Shown here: piece by piece, positions 1-9,705 of the stretch
Layout: each line of letters opens with the position of its first letter
How positions within the stretch are numbered: the stretch's first letter is position 1
Source: Verrucomicrobiaceae bacterium
GTDB taxonomy: Bacteria; Verrucomicrobiota; Verrucomicrobiia; Verrucomicrobiales; Verrucomicrobiaceae
NCBI GenBank assembly: GCA_027484445.1
Contig: JAIXSY010000032.1
Coordinates: forward strand, 1 to 64,000
DNA: 64,000 bases
Direction: 5' to 3'
Program-made: the position numbers and the translations under genes
Notes under the pieces: generated by a model
The model's database searches: none
What the model was told of the DNA's origin: nothing
What the model saw: the letters and a program-made list of their open reading frames with translations, nothing else

Positions 1-3000
1 GCCCCAGGGGTCGTCAGGGCGGCGAAGAACGGCGCTTCCTCCCCTGTCACCAGCGCGGTCGAGGCGCTGAAGGCGGTGCCATCCGCCAGCGTGCCAGCGA
101 AGATCAGCGTGCCGGTGGCCGTGGTGGTGAAGCTGCCAAAGCCAATGCCCTGCGGGTAAGTGGTGAGGTCGCGGAAGGGGATCTGGTATTTCGCAGGCAG
201 GGCCACGGTGTGCAGACCTTGCAGAGCCGCAGGCGCAGGGCTGGTGCTGCTGTAGCGCGCTCGCTGGGCTAGGCCGACCAGCGTGCCATCGAGCCGGATG
301 TCGATGCCTGCCGGGCTGTGGCTCAGCGTCAGAGCACGACCGCCAACCGTGAGGCTGGTGCCATTGCGGAAGCCCGCTGCATTGGTGAACACGCAACTGC
401 CGTTGCCCAAGAAGACCGCCGCGAAGCGCTGCGTCAGCCCGCCCGTGGTGAGTTGTCCGCTAAAGCTACCCGTAGAGGGCACCAGCGTGCCGGTGAGCCA
501 GCCTGTGGTCTGGATGCTGATGTCTGCCGGGTCCGCCGGGCCGAAGGTGCCGTGGAAGGTATTGCCCTCTCCTGTGCTGGAGATGAAGGGACTGGCCACA
601 AAAGCAGCGGTGATGATCATGTCACGTGCCTCCGTCAGGATAGTGGCCTCATTTCCCAGCACCACTGCGCCGGAGGGTAGGCCCTCCCAGTGACTGAACA
701 CGTAGCCTAGCTGAGGTCTAGCTTCCAAACTTAATGTTGTTCCAGGCAGGACAGTCCGGTGGATGGGGTTAGCATTCGCAGGCGGCGGCACCAGCTTCGA
801 GATGTTGGATTTCTGCGCATTGCTCGTGCTTAGCCAAACCGAACCTGCCTGATCCAGCGGCACCCCAGCTGGGGCGGTGCGGGCTACGCTGAACTGGAAC
901 CAGCGCGTGAAGGTGAAGGTGCGCGTCACCGTCAGCAGGTTCCCCCGCAGGTCCGTGGCCGTCACCACCAGGCTGTTGAGCCCATCCACTGGTTCCACCT
1001 CAGCCTCCCAGGGCAGGCTCCGGGGATTGCTGCTGTTCGTGATCGTGGCCACGATGGGCGCGCCGCCATTGAGCACCACGCGCACGGCATCCACGCCGGA
1101 TCTCAGATCGCCCGCAGTGCCGGTGACACGCAGCGGCCATAGGCCCGAAAACTGGCTTGTTGCAGCTGGTGGATTGGTCACCACGAGCAGTGGATTGATG
1201 CCATCATTCGCGACGATGCGCACCTCAGCGCTCGTCTGTGTGCCGAGCACACCTCCTGCCGTCGGGCTGCCTAAGCTTAGATTGAAGCGCCTGCTAGGCA
1301 GATTGTTTCCTGATTTAGGATGCAGTGTGAGCGATAACGTCTTGGTGTTTTCCCCATCGGCGAAGTTCAGCAGTCCAGTGGTTGCATTGAGCGCAACATA
1401 GTCCGCCGTGGCGGGATTCGTGCCAGCGATGGCTGGAGACATGGGCGGATTACTGGTTTGGGCAGTGCCGTTCGCCGTGGCCAAGGTGACCTGGAATGGC
1501 AGCGTTCCTCCTGTCCGCACGACGGTAATGACGGCACTGATTGCCCCCTGTCCTACCGAATACAGCGCGGACTCGAACTGCACGCTGCCGACAATAGGCA
1601 GGGTGGAGAAGCTGCTGACGCTGCTGTAGGCCGTGCCCACGGAGTTGGTGGCATAGGCAGCAAAGGAATACGTCGTGCCGGCAAGCAAGGTCCCGCCGCT
1701 ACTGACGGCAAAGATGCCGGTTGTGCCCGTGGACAACCTCTGGACTACCCCAGCCCCCCCGATCTGGGGATTCGCGTTCACGCTTGTGATGGAGTAAACC
1801 ACCCCGCGCTCGATGATCGCCGCGCCATTGTCACTAGTCACGTTCCCACCCAGCGTTGCGCTCGTGCTGGTGACGTCACTGCTTGTCGGCAAAGTCACCG
1901 TAGGCACAGCCAAAGCTGCCGCACGAGTGACGGTGGTGGTGTAGGTTTTGATGGTTATGCCATCCTGAGCCGTGACCCTCACCTCCACCAAGTTTTCACC
2001 GACATCCAAAGAGAGATTGCCGCTAGGCTCACCACTTGTCAGCGTGGTGAAGCCACTGCGGTTCAGATTCACTTGCAAGGTTGCATTCGTCTCCGCCCGC
2101 GTGGCCGTGACTGTGATGCTGCTCATCGCATTCGGCACGCTGGCCGAGTAGCTTATGATGGATGCAGAGAAGGCGGGCGAGAGCGTACCTGCACTCAAAG
2201 CCAGGGCGCTGAGGTCGGCGTTGTTGGACAGAGTCGTGAAGCTGATCTCATTGCCGTAGCTCGTGTCCACGCTGTTGGTGGCGTAAGCACGCACGAAGAC
2301 CGTGGTACCCGCAGGCAGGCCCGTAACCGTGGCGCTGAAGGCCCCTGTTCCGCTGCCATTGGCGACTTTGTTGTTCGCTGTCGTTGGACCCGTGGCCGTG
2401 CCCCAGACGATGCCGCGCTCGGTGACGCTCGCTCCACCATCGGCAGTGACATTCCCGCCCAGCGTGGCGCTGGTGGCGGTAACGCTGGTCTGCGTGGCTG
2501 TCGTGACGGTAGGGGCGGTGAGGGCAGTGGCGTTTGGTGGCGGAGCAGGGGGAATCGAAAAAGTCGCCGAATCCGAGATGGCACCGCTGCCCGTCGGCGA
2601 CTGGGTGAAGGAAATCAATAAGCTGGCAGGGGCAGGCGCGGGCGTAAGAGTCGGGTTGAAGCTTCCTGCAGTGAATTGGCCGAGAACATAAAAGCTTCTG
2701 GCTCCGGACGTGTTTTGCGTTTCGACGATAGACGTGGAAACGAAGGAACCAAAAGTGCTGTTGCCGAATGAAAAGCTTCCGGGGGTCGATACGGTGAATG
2801 TCACCGGTCCGAAGATCTGAGTGGAAAGCCCTGCAAAATACCCACTCTGTGACCCGGTGGAGATCAGATTTCCGATGTTAAACTGAGTCGCCGTGGTGAT
2901 GCCGCCGGGGCTTACAGAAGCGGCACCTATGTCTGCAAACCCTTGCGAACCATTAGTCACGCTAGGGTTCAGAGTCGGGGGGGGAGTCGGGATCGGAGTC

Positions 3001-6000
3001 GGGACCGGAGTCGGGACCGGAGTCGGCGGGATCGAGAGAGTCGCCGAATTCGAGATGGATCCGCCGCCCGCAGGCGACTGGGTGAAGGAAATCGATAGGC
3101 TGGCAGGGGCAGGCGCAGGGCTGAGAGCCGGTTTGAAGGTTCCCGCAGTGAATTGGCCGCTAATGTAAAAGCTCCTGACTCCGCGCTCGTTTTGTGTTTG
3201 GATGATCGACGTGGCAACAAAGGAACCAAAATTGCCGTTGCCGAACGAAAAGCTTCCGGGTGTAGATACGGTGAATGTCAACGGTCCGAAGATCTGAGTG
3301 TTAAGCCCTGCAAAATACCCACTCTGTGACCCGGTGGAGATCAGATTTCCGATGTTAAATTGCGTGGCTGTGTTGATGTCGGAGGTGTCCACAAAGGCGG
3401 CACCTATGTCTGTAAACCCTTGCGCACCGATGGTGGCGGGAGCCGCCCGTGTGACCGTGATGGTGTAGGTCTTCTGGGTTGTGCCGTCTTGGGCGGTGAC
3501 GCGCACATTGATGGTGTTCGCTCCCTCGGCGAGCGGGAGGCTGGGGCTGGCGCTGCCGGAGGTGATGGTGGCGAAGGCATTGGCTCCCACACGGGCCTCG
3601 ATCGTGGCATTGGCCTGCGCACGGGTCGCCGTGACGGTGACACTGCTGGTCGTATTTGGCACGCTGGAGGTGTAGCTCGTCGTATTCGCGGCGAAGGTTT
3701 CGTTGATCGTCGCGGTGGTGAGCACCAACCCGGAAAGGTCGGCGTTGTTGCTTAAGGTTGTGAAGCTAATTTCATTCCCATAGCTGGTGTTCACACTGTT
3801 GATCGCATAAGCCCGCACATAAATCAGCGTGCCCGCAGGCAGGCCAGTGACGTTGCCGTTGAAGGCCCCTGTTCCGCTGCCATTGGCGACTTTGTTATTG
3901 GCCGTGGTTGGCGCTGTTGCCGTGCCCCAGACGATGCCGCGCTCGGTGACACTCGCACCACCATCGGCAGTGACATTCCCGCCCAGCGTGGCGCTGGTGG
4001 CGGTAACGCTGGTCTGCGTGGCTGTCGTGACAACTGGAGCCGTGGCTCCGGCACCAGAACCTACATTGATGTTCATCGTGAGATGGAGGATGGCGATAGC
4101 CCCAAATCCTTGAGTGTTGGTAGTAGTCCAGCTCATCTGCACCGACGGAGCGCCAGCCTTGATGCTTGTCGTGTAACGTGAAGCCCCGTCTGACCAGATG
4201 TTTCCGACGTTGTTGACCACCGTCTGCCCTTCGCCAGCATTTGTTCCAGGTGTGGCATTATTGTGGTAAACATCGACTAAATCGAACACTAAATCTCCCG
4301 TCTGGCTTGTGACATCCAGTGAGGAGGAAACCGTCGGGTCATTTGAAACAGAGCCAGAAATCTTCGGACCATTGGTGTCAACGGGTGTCGTCTGATTGAC
4401 CGTTGAATACGCAGCAGCGCCTATGTAGCGACTAGCTGTCCCGCCGAATGAAACCTGAATATTGCCTGTGATGGAGGCTCCGCTTCCGAGGGCAAGATAC
4501 CAGATCGAGTCGCATGAAAACCGGTTGTCCGACGTGGAGTTGCCGAGGCTCATCGGCATACCATTGAAAGTGACCGAGGTTGGATTCGTCGGCGAGCCGG
4601 GATCTCCCGCTGTGACCACGAGTAGCCGCTCAGTGCCTGCCGCCACAGTGTAGGAGAGTGTACTGCTGATCGTGAATTGCTGGACAGGTGTGCCAAGCAG
4701 AGTTGGCGTAGGTGATGAAGCCGCCGCGCGCGTGACCGTGATCGTGTAGGTCTTCTGGGTTGAGCCATCTTGGGCGGTAACGCGCACATTGATGGTGTTC
4801 GCTCCCTCGGCCAGCGGGAGGCTGGGGCTGGCGCTGCCGGAGGTGATGGTGGCGAAGGCATTGGCTCCAACGCGTGCCTCAATTGTAGCATTGGCCTGCG
4901 CACGGGTCGCCGTGACGGTGACACTGCTGGTCGCATTCGGCACGGTGGAGGTGTAGCTCGTCGTATTCGCAGCGAAGGTTTCGTTGATCGTCGCCGTGGT
5001 GAGAGCGAGCCCGGAAAGGTCTGCGTTGTTGCTCAGCGTGCTAACATCCACCTTCTGCGGGGTCGCCTGGAGATTCGGCGTTCCTTCATCATCGCGGGCC
5101 ACCACATATACATCATAGGCGGTGCCTGCGCTCAGACTGCTAACGGTGAAGGTGTGGCTGAAAGGCGTGGTGGCCACGGCCTGACTGCCGCTTGCCAAGG
5201 CTGCCGTGCTGGAGCCGTTTTGCCCGGCCACCACCTGGGCGGAGGTCGGGGCCGTAGCGGCATCGGCTACCACCACGTAAAAGATCGTGCCGCCTTCATC
5301 AATGCTGGCGGAAAGGTCAAAGCCAGAGGCGGTGATGTTCGCTGTGGCAGGGGCGACGTCGAAGAAGGGCGCTGTGGTGTCACCGGCCGGGGCAGAACCC
5401 GTAAAGAGTCGGGTGCCGACACCACTGCTGGCATCGCCAGTGTCCAAGGTATTGTCCGTCCAAGCAGCCGCAAAGCTGTTGTTCGCTGACAATCCCCCAA
5501 GGGATGAAAAGTTTTGCACGCCCGTGCGCTGCTGGTTCAATTGAAATTCGTGGCTGTCCACAGGAGTGGCGGTGGAGTCAAACCGGCGGCCAAACACCCC
5601 CAAGCTGTCATCGGGATCGGTATTGGACTGCCAGGCCACCACAAAGCCCCCTCCAGATAGCCGGGAAATGGCAGGCGACGTTTGGCTGCTCACGAAACCT
5701 CCGTTCACCAGAAACTCGGTGCCCTGCAGAGTGCCCTCATTGTTGTAGCGCTTGCCGTAGATGTTCGATTCGGACGAGCTGTCCGTGAACGCTTCTTCCG
5801 TGCGCCCCGCCTCACTGTAAACGATGACAAAGCCACCCCCGGTCAATGCCGCGATGCGAGGGTTAGTCATGGAGGACGTGCCGACGTTGACACTGATCTG
5901 GCTGCTGACTGCGGCCGAGGAGCTCATCACGCGGCAATAGGCGTCACCGTTACTAGCCGGATCTCTCCAGGACACGGCATAGTTCCCATCGCTCAACCCC

Positions 6001-7856
6001 GCCACACCAGGAAGAGACTGGTTGCCTGTTTGGGCGCTTACGACGAGTTCGCTGCCGCTGACACCTGCTCCCGTGCTGGCATCGAACTTACGCACCCAGA
6101 TGTCCGCAGAGTCGCCACCGTTGGGGCCGATCCACGCGATGGCGAAGTTCCCATCACTCAGAGCGGTGACAGCGGGGGTAGTTTGATTGCCAGTGGTCAC
6201 GCTCGAAGCCGAGCTTTCCGCACCCAGCGTGCCATTCGCCTCGACGATGCGGAACATTGCATCGGTGTTCGCATTCGCCTGCTGATAGGCGACGACGAAA
6301 CGGCCATTCGGCAATGCCGCGATGGAAGGGTTTGACTCATTTTTGTCGCTTCCTGTAGGACTGATGGCGAATTCCCCGCCGGAGGCCACGCCAGCAGAGG
6401 TGTATTTCTGACCGTAAATGCCGCCGTTGGTGCCAGTGTCATTACCCTGCGCGGCAGAGCGCCAGATCACCACATAGCTGCCGTCACTCAACCCGGCGAC
6501 TTGGGAGTTATTCTGCGCGTTGGCGGTGAAAGTGTTGGCTTTCAGGTCGTTGCCAAAACCAGCAGGATTTTCACGCCGTGTCATCGTCACGGTGCGTGTG
6601 ATGCCTTGCCCCGAAATGGGAACCCCGTTGTCATCGAGCTGAAAATAGTCCCGGTAGCGTAGGGTGACTGTCGTTCCGACACCGACTGCGGGCAGCGAGC
6701 CGCTGCCTTTGACCAGATTTTCTCCGCTGATGTCGAACAGGTTTGTCACGGACTGAGAATCGATGGTGTAGGCCGCACCAAAGCTAAAGGGTGCTCCTGT
6801 GTCCGTGTTGCGCATCTTCGCCAGCACCTGCGCTGCACTGGGCGTGCCCCAGTAGTCCAGCGTGGCAGGAAAGACATCCGTGGGGGGATTGTCAGGCGCG
6901 TAGAACGCATTGGTGAAGATACTCGATGCTCCGCCTTGAAACTCGAAAGATGTATCACCGGTAATGGTGCTCGTGGTGTCGAGTGGAAGGTTATCCACAA
7001 ATCGGAAAATTCGTCCTGACACTGAGATGGGCGACGAATACGAGCCGACAGGCACCGTGATGGTGGTCCAAGGCCCAGCAGTGCTTGTGGCATACTGGAT
7101 GGTTCCTCGTGGTGTGTCGAGTCCGGATCTAGACGAAAACCCGACCCGTGTGATCGGGGCTGGTGACGGTGTGGCCGAGACGTATGACCCATATTGCCAG
7201 TAGAAATTGGAACCACCGGGCCGAGTGTAGTAGTTCATGTTGGGATTGGTCACCGTATAGACCGGAGGAAGCAGCCCGCGATACTCAAAGCCATCACGGA
7301 AGGGATGCCCAGCCTGTGCCAGTTCCGCCCCAGCCTCCAGCTCCCAGTCTCCGCCGAGCCGGGAATTGCCGGTGCGGTCGGTGGAAGCCGAAAGCCTACC
7401 TTGGAGCGCCCCGGCGATCTCACGGAAAAAGTGCGCCCCCCTTGAGCCGGCAGCCACCTCGCATCCGTAAAGGCGCAACTCTCCGGCATCTCTCAACGAC
7501 AAGTTAACCGCATCCACGAAGTCCGACTCCAGCAACATCTCCGCCTTCACCACCCGGCCATTTAAGATCAACGCACCCGGCTGACCGTGGGAAACCAAAT
7601 GCACAACGGACAACCCGCCACGGGCGGACAAGATTCGTGCCATCTGAGCCACCGGGTCTTGGCAGGCATCCAGAACCACTGCTTCAATGCCGGGACGCAC
7701 CGCCCCGGCGAGCTCCCCGGCACCCTCCACACCCGCGTCAATGAACACAATCTCCTCCGCATCTAGCAGGGGAAGCGACGCCCCGGAGGCGGTAGTAGGA
7801 GAGTGCCAGGCAGTCGTTGCCAATGCTAGGAAAGCAAGATTTAGGATCGATTTCAT
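1..7856 (-). CDS. Giant secreted multidomain protein with N-terminal DUF4347 (3' end outside window)
   Basis: I translated this frame from the ATG at 7856 to the left edge and met no stop: 2618 codons, C terminus outside the window. Residues 1-24 form a signal peptide. About 32-165 is a DUF4347 domain (motifs VFIDAGVEG, VVHLVSHGQPG, LRLYGCEVAAG, ASTDRTGN, LGGDWELE), a domain often N-terminal in giant surface proteins. Then come repeats of the NPSIAALPNGRFVVAYQQ type (about 450-800), three cadherin-like beta-sandwich domains (about 942-1040, 1366-1464, 1880-1976), three Fn3-like modules with SATLGGNVTADGG, two copies of a QGF...FNIGNLISTGS module either side of a Pro-Thr linker (about 1609-1628), and a Calx-beta-like domain (about 2083-2215). 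The role is probably adhesion or cell surface, by inference. No Shine-Dalgarno sequence precedes the start. Confidence 0.88.
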   Translation of the reverse strand, partial: MKSILNLAFLALATTAWHSPTTASGASLPLLDAEEIVFIDAGVEGAGELAGAVRPGIEAVVLDACQDPVAQMARILSARGGLSVVHLVSHGQPGALILNGRVVKAEMLLESDFVDAVNLSLRDAGELRLYGCEVAAGSRGAHFFREIAGALQGRLSASTDRTGNSRLGGDWELEAGAELAQAGHPFRDGFEYRGLLPPVYTVTNPNMNYYTRPGGSNFYWQYGSYVSATPSPAPITRVGFSSRSGLDTPRGTIQYATSTAGPWTTITVPVGSYSSPISVSGRIFRFVDNLPLDTTSTITGDTSFEFQGGASSIFTNAFYAPDNPPTDVFPATLDYWGTPSAAQVLAKMRNTDTGAPFSFGAAYTIDSQSVTNLFDISGENLVKGSGSLPAVGVGTTVTLRYRDYFQLDDNGVPISGQGITRTVTMTRRENPAGFGNDLKANTFTANAQNNSQVAGLSDGSYVVIWRSAAQGNDTGTNGGIYGQKYTSAGVASGGEFAISPTGSDKNESNPSIAALPNGRFVVAYQQANANTDAMFRIVEANGTLGAESSASSVTTGNQTTPAVTALSDGNFAIAWIGPNGGDSADIWVRKFDASTGAGVSGSELVVSAQTGNQSLPGVAGLSDGNYAVSWRDPASNGDAYCRVMSSSAAVSSQISVNVGTSSMTNPRIAALTGGGFVIVYSEAGRTEEAFTDSSSESNIYGKRYNNEGTLQGTEFLVNGGFVSSQTSPAISRLSGGGFVVAWQSNTDPDDSLGVFGRRFDSTATPVDSHEFQLNQQRTGVQNFSSLGGLSANNSFAAAWTDNTLDTGDASSGVGTRLFTGSAPAGDTTAPFFDVAPATANITASGFDLSASIDEGGTIFYVVVADAATAPTSAQVVAGQNGSSTAALASGSQAVATTPFSHTFTVSSLSAGTAYDVYVVARDDEGTPNLQATPQKVDVSTLSNNADLSGLALTTATINETFAANTTSYTSTVPNATSSVTVTATRAQANATIEARVGANAFATITSGSASPSLPLAEGANTINVRVTAQDGSTQKTYTITVTRAAASSPTPTLLGTPVQQFTISSTLSYTVAAGTERLLVVTAGDPGSPTNPTSVTFNGMPMSLGNSTSDNRFSCDSIWYLALGSGASITGNIQVSFGGTASRYIGAAAYSTVNQTTPVDTNGPKISGSVSNDPTVSSSLDVTSQTGDLVFDLVDVYHNNATPGTNAGEGQTVVNNVGNIWSDGASRYTTSIKAGAPSVQMSWTTTNTQGFGAIAILHLTMNINVGSGAGATAPVVTTATQTSVTATSATLGGNVTADGGASVTERGIVWGTATAPTTANNKVANGSGTGAFNGNVTGLPAGTLIYVRAYAINSVNTSYGNEISFTTLSNNADLSGLVLTTATINETFAANTTSYTSSVPNTTSSVTVTATRAQANATIEARVGANAFATITSGSASPSLPLAEGANTINVRVTAQDGTTQKTYTITVTRAAPATIGAQGFTDIGAAFVDTSDINTATQFNIGNLISTGSQSGYFAGLNTQIFGPLTFTVSTPGSFSFGNGNFGSFVATSIIQTQNERGVRSFYISGQFTAGTFKPALSPAPAPASLSISFTQSPAGGGSISNSATLSIPPTPVPTPVPTPIPTPPPTLNPSVTNGSQGFADIGAASVSPGGITTATQFNIGNLISTGSQSGYFAGLSTQIFGPVTFTVSTPGSFSFGNSTFGSFVSTSIVETQNTSGARSFYVLGQFTAGSFNPTLTPAPAPASLLISFTQSPTGSGAISDSATFSIPPAPPPNATALTAPTVTTATQTSVTATSATLGGNVTADGGASVTERGIVWGTATGPTTANNKVANGSGTGAFSATVTGLPAGTTVFVRAYATNSVDTSYGNEISFTTLSNNADLSALALSAGTLSPAFSASIISYSASVPNAMSSITVTATRAETNATLQVNLNRSGFTTLTSGEPSGNLSLDVGENLVEVRVTAQDGITIKTYTTTVTRAAALAVPTVTLPTSSDVTSTSATLGGNVTSDNGAAIIERGVVYSITSVNANPQIGGAGVVQRLSTGTTGIFAVSSGGTLLAGTTYSFAAYATNSVGTAYSSVSSFSTLPIVGSVQFESALYSVGQGAISAVITVVRTGGTLPFQVTLATANGTAQTSNPPMSPAIAGTNPATADYVALNATTGLLNFADGENTKTLSLTLHPKSGNNLPSRRFNLSLGSPTAGGVLGTQTSAEVRIVANDGINPLLVVTNPPAATSQFSGLWPLRVTGTAGDLRSGVDAVRVVLNGGAPIVATITNSSNPRSLPWEAEVEPVDGLNSLVVTATDLRGNLLTVTRTFTFTRWFQFSVARTAPAGVPLDQAGSVWLSTSNAQKSNISKLVPPPANANPIHRTVLPGTTLSLEARPQLGYVFSHWEGLPSGAVVLGNEATILTEARDMIITAAFVASPFISSTGEGNTFHGTFGPADPADISIQTTGWLTGTLVPSTGSFSGQLTTGGLTQRFAAVFLGNGSCVFTNAAGFRNGTSLTVGGRALTLSHSPAGIDIRLDGTLVGLAQRARYSSTSPAPAALQGLHTVALPAKYQIPFRDLTTYPQGIGFGSFTTTATGTLIFAGTLADGTAFSASTALVTGEEAPFFAALTTPG
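2205..2515 (-). repeat. Fn3-like module repeat, copy 1 (copy 2 at 3745-4035)
   Basis: The sequence encoding the SVTATSATLGGNVTADGG...FTTLSNNADLS module is nearly identical at nucleotide level to 3745-4035. A third, diverged version lies at about 1640-1880. Conservation at silent positions suggests recent duplication or gene conversion inside the giant gene. Confidence 0.8.
2560..2960 (-). repeat. QGF/FNIGNL module repeat, copy 1 (copy 2 at 3037-3440)
   Basis: The two copies encode QGFxDIGAA...TQFNIGNLISTGSQSGYFAGL...FTQSPxGxGxIS and stand about 478 bp apart. A stretch of about 50 bp is identical (for example near 2831-2881 and 3309-3359). A Pro-Thr-rich linker at 2973-3030 separates the copies. 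Confidence 0.8.
3470..3760 (-). repeat. Cadherin-like domain repeat, copy 2 (copy 1 at 4740-5035)
   Basis: This segment encodes NNADLSGLxLTTATINETFA...AQDGxTQKTYTITVTRAA, a cadherin-like beta-sandwich (PF12733-type) domain. It matches 4740-5035 almost base for base. A diverged third copy sits at about 1930-2220. Confidence 0.8.
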
Positions 7857-8099
7857 AAGGAGAATGTTTCACGTCGTTGCTGCAGTGAAGGTTTATTCGC
7901 CAAGTGGCTCACAAGGGATGGACTTGGGCTGCTCTTCTCGTGAGCACAGAGGGGCGCACGCGAAAGATGAAAAAATCTGTAAGGAGCAAGGTCAGTAAAA
8001 GCGAGTCTGTCGAGACTCCTCTGCTAGCAGGCCAAGGTCGAAAGCCAAGGCTTAATTTGAAACATTATCTTTCTTATCCTCCCTTAACTTATTCAACTG

Positions 8100-8560
8100 G
8101 AGATCACACTGCTCAGCCTTCAGTAGGATTCCACCGGGCATGTGGCATCTGCCGGACCAAAATGCCCTTTTGCCTTGCCTTTTGGACGGGTTTTTTGGGT
8201 GCAATTTGCCTCACCAGCCACGAAGACACTTCATTGGGGAGCGATCAACCCCTTCACTGGAACGCGCTTTGCCTGGGAGGCCCGCTTAACCTGGGGAACT
8301 GGAATGCTTGGCGCAGCAAGCTCACGCTGGAAAGCATGGGTGAGGTGGGCAAAGTCAGCCCGGACATCGACACTATCCTCAGTCAGGAAAACGATGCCCT
8401 TGGCAAATACGCCCCCAGCCCCTCTCCTGCCCGCTCACGGTCTGTGTGGCAAACAAGATCAACGACAGCGTCCGCTCCTTTACCTACATGGACGAAACCA
8501 TGCCCATCACCTGAGCCACCGGAGGCCTTCAGGAGTAGTCAGGCACGACCGACCTCTGAC
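8100..8560 (+). pseudogene. Possible decayed gene remnant, unknown family
   Basis: The gap 7857-8811 (955 bp) has no convincing intact gene. On the plus strand, protein-like text jumps between frames. Around 8300-8410 one frame reads LTLESMGEVGKVSPDIDT. From about 8437 another frame reads KINDSVRSFTYMDETMPIT, a stop, ATGGLQE and a second stop. This pattern suggests a frameshifted relic, but I do not recognise the family and chance is possible. A hairpin (GCGAGGG-ATCA-CCCCTCGC) lies at about 8575-8594. Confidence 0.25.
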
Positions 8561-8811
8561 CATGGGTGATGCGAGGGATCACCCCTCGCGTTTCGGTGGG
8601 TAACCAGGAGACGGCCTAGGGTCAAAGAGGCCTACGCGTTTTGGCTGGCGTTTGGGGGGCTTTCATGCCTGTGTCCTTTGACTCATGGGGTGATTCCAGG
8701 AAGAATTTGGGCTGGATCGCTGAAGATAAATATGGGTGAACAGAAAGAATGACTGACGGTGATGTAGCCAAGATTGCTAGCTGGGGCATTCAAGGATAGC
8801 CTCACGCCCGC

Positions 8812-9681
8812 ATGAACTCTCTTCCCCCTTCCATCGGCATCATCGGCGGCTCTGGTCTTTATGACATTGAGGGGGTGGAAGACCGGTCTGAGGTAGCCAT
8901 CGACACCCCTTTTGGCCCCCCGTCCGACACCTTGGTGAGCGGCACACTGGCCGGACGGCGCGTCTTTTTCCTGCCACGGCACGGTCGTGGCCACCGCCTC
9001 CTGCCGACGGAGCTGAATCACCGTGCGAATCTGTGGGCGCTGCGCTCGCTGAACGTGCGCTGGATCATCGCCGTGACCGCTGTGGGTAGCCTGAAGGAAG
9101 AATACCGACCGCGTGATGTCCTGCTGCCGGATCAATTCTTCGACCGCACCAGCCGCCGGGAGCACCACACCTTCTTTGGCCGTGGCATCGTCGGGCATGT
9201 GGCCTTTGCCGACCCCATCAGCACCGGACTGCGTGAGCTGCTGCGGGAGGAGGCGCTGGCCTGTGGCGCTCGGGTGCACGATGGCGGCACCTACGTGAAC
9301 ATGGACGGGCCTGCCTTTTCCACCCGAGCAGAATCCCGCGCGAATCGCCAGCTTGGTTTTGACGTCATCGGCATGACAAATCTGCCTGAGGCCAAACTAG
9401 CGCGCGAGGCCGAGATCGCCCTGGCGACCCTGGCCATGATCACCGACTACGACTGCTGGAAGACTGATGAAGAGCATGTGACCGCTGAGGCTGTGATGGC
9501 TCACGTGGCTGCCAACGCAGCCATGGCGAAAGCCGTGCTCGCCCGCGTGATCCCACGCATCCCGCAGGTGGCTGACTGGCCGGAACATCGCGCACTGGAG
9601 GGTGCCCTGATGACCCCACGCTCACTTTGGCCTGAGGACACCGTGGCCAGCCTTCGCCCGATTTTGGAGCGCTTCCTGTGA
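8812..9681 (+). CDS. mtnP: S-methyl-5'-thioadenosine phosphorylase
   Basis: A 289-residue cytosolic enzyme that splits 5'-methylthioadenosine with phosphate into adenine and methylthioribose-1-phosphate, the first step of methionine salvage. Phosphate and nucleoside motifs are present: GGSGLYDIEG (about 12-21), FLPRHGRGHRLLPTELNHRAN (early third), TYVNMDGPAFSTRAESR (about 160-175), MTNLPEAKLAREAEI and TDYDCW. The length is normal for the MTAP family. No other methionine-salvage gene is adjacent. It is convergent with the Fur-family gene, 24 bp away. A related purine nucleoside phosphorylase is possible, but the NMDGP...ES and TDYDCW set favours MTAP. Confidence 0.93.
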   Translation: MNSLPPSIGIIGGSGLYDIEGVEDRSEVAIDTPFGPPSDTLVSGTLAGRRVFFLPRHGRGHRLLPTELNHRANLWALRSLNVRWIIAVTAVGSLKEEYRPRDVLLPDQFFDRTSRREHHTFFGRGIVGHVAFADPISTGLRELLREEALACGARVHDGGTYVNMDGPAFSTRAESRANRQLGFDVIGMTNLPEAKLAREAEIALATLAMITDYDCWKTDEEHVTAEAVMAHVAANAAMAKAVLARVIPRIPQVADWPEHRALEGALMTPRSLWPEDTVASLRPILERFL

Positions 9682-9705
9682 GCTGACTTTGGCCCCCCTT
9701 AGGGT

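Noticed and set aside
1458..2621. A 387-residue plus-strand open frame over the giant gene
   Set aside because: It is a shadow of the giant minus-strand frame, with Arg/Gly/Ala-rich translation and no recognisable domain.
2973..3030. A short tandem repeat that could be mistaken for a CRISPR or VNTR
   Set aside because: It is the coding sequence of a Pro-Thr linker within the giant gene. No spacers or repeat-spacer periodicity were seen, and I saw no CRISPR array in the window.
8683..9279. A 198-residue minus-strand open frame over mtnP
   Set aside because: Antisense to mtnP, which has all family motifs.
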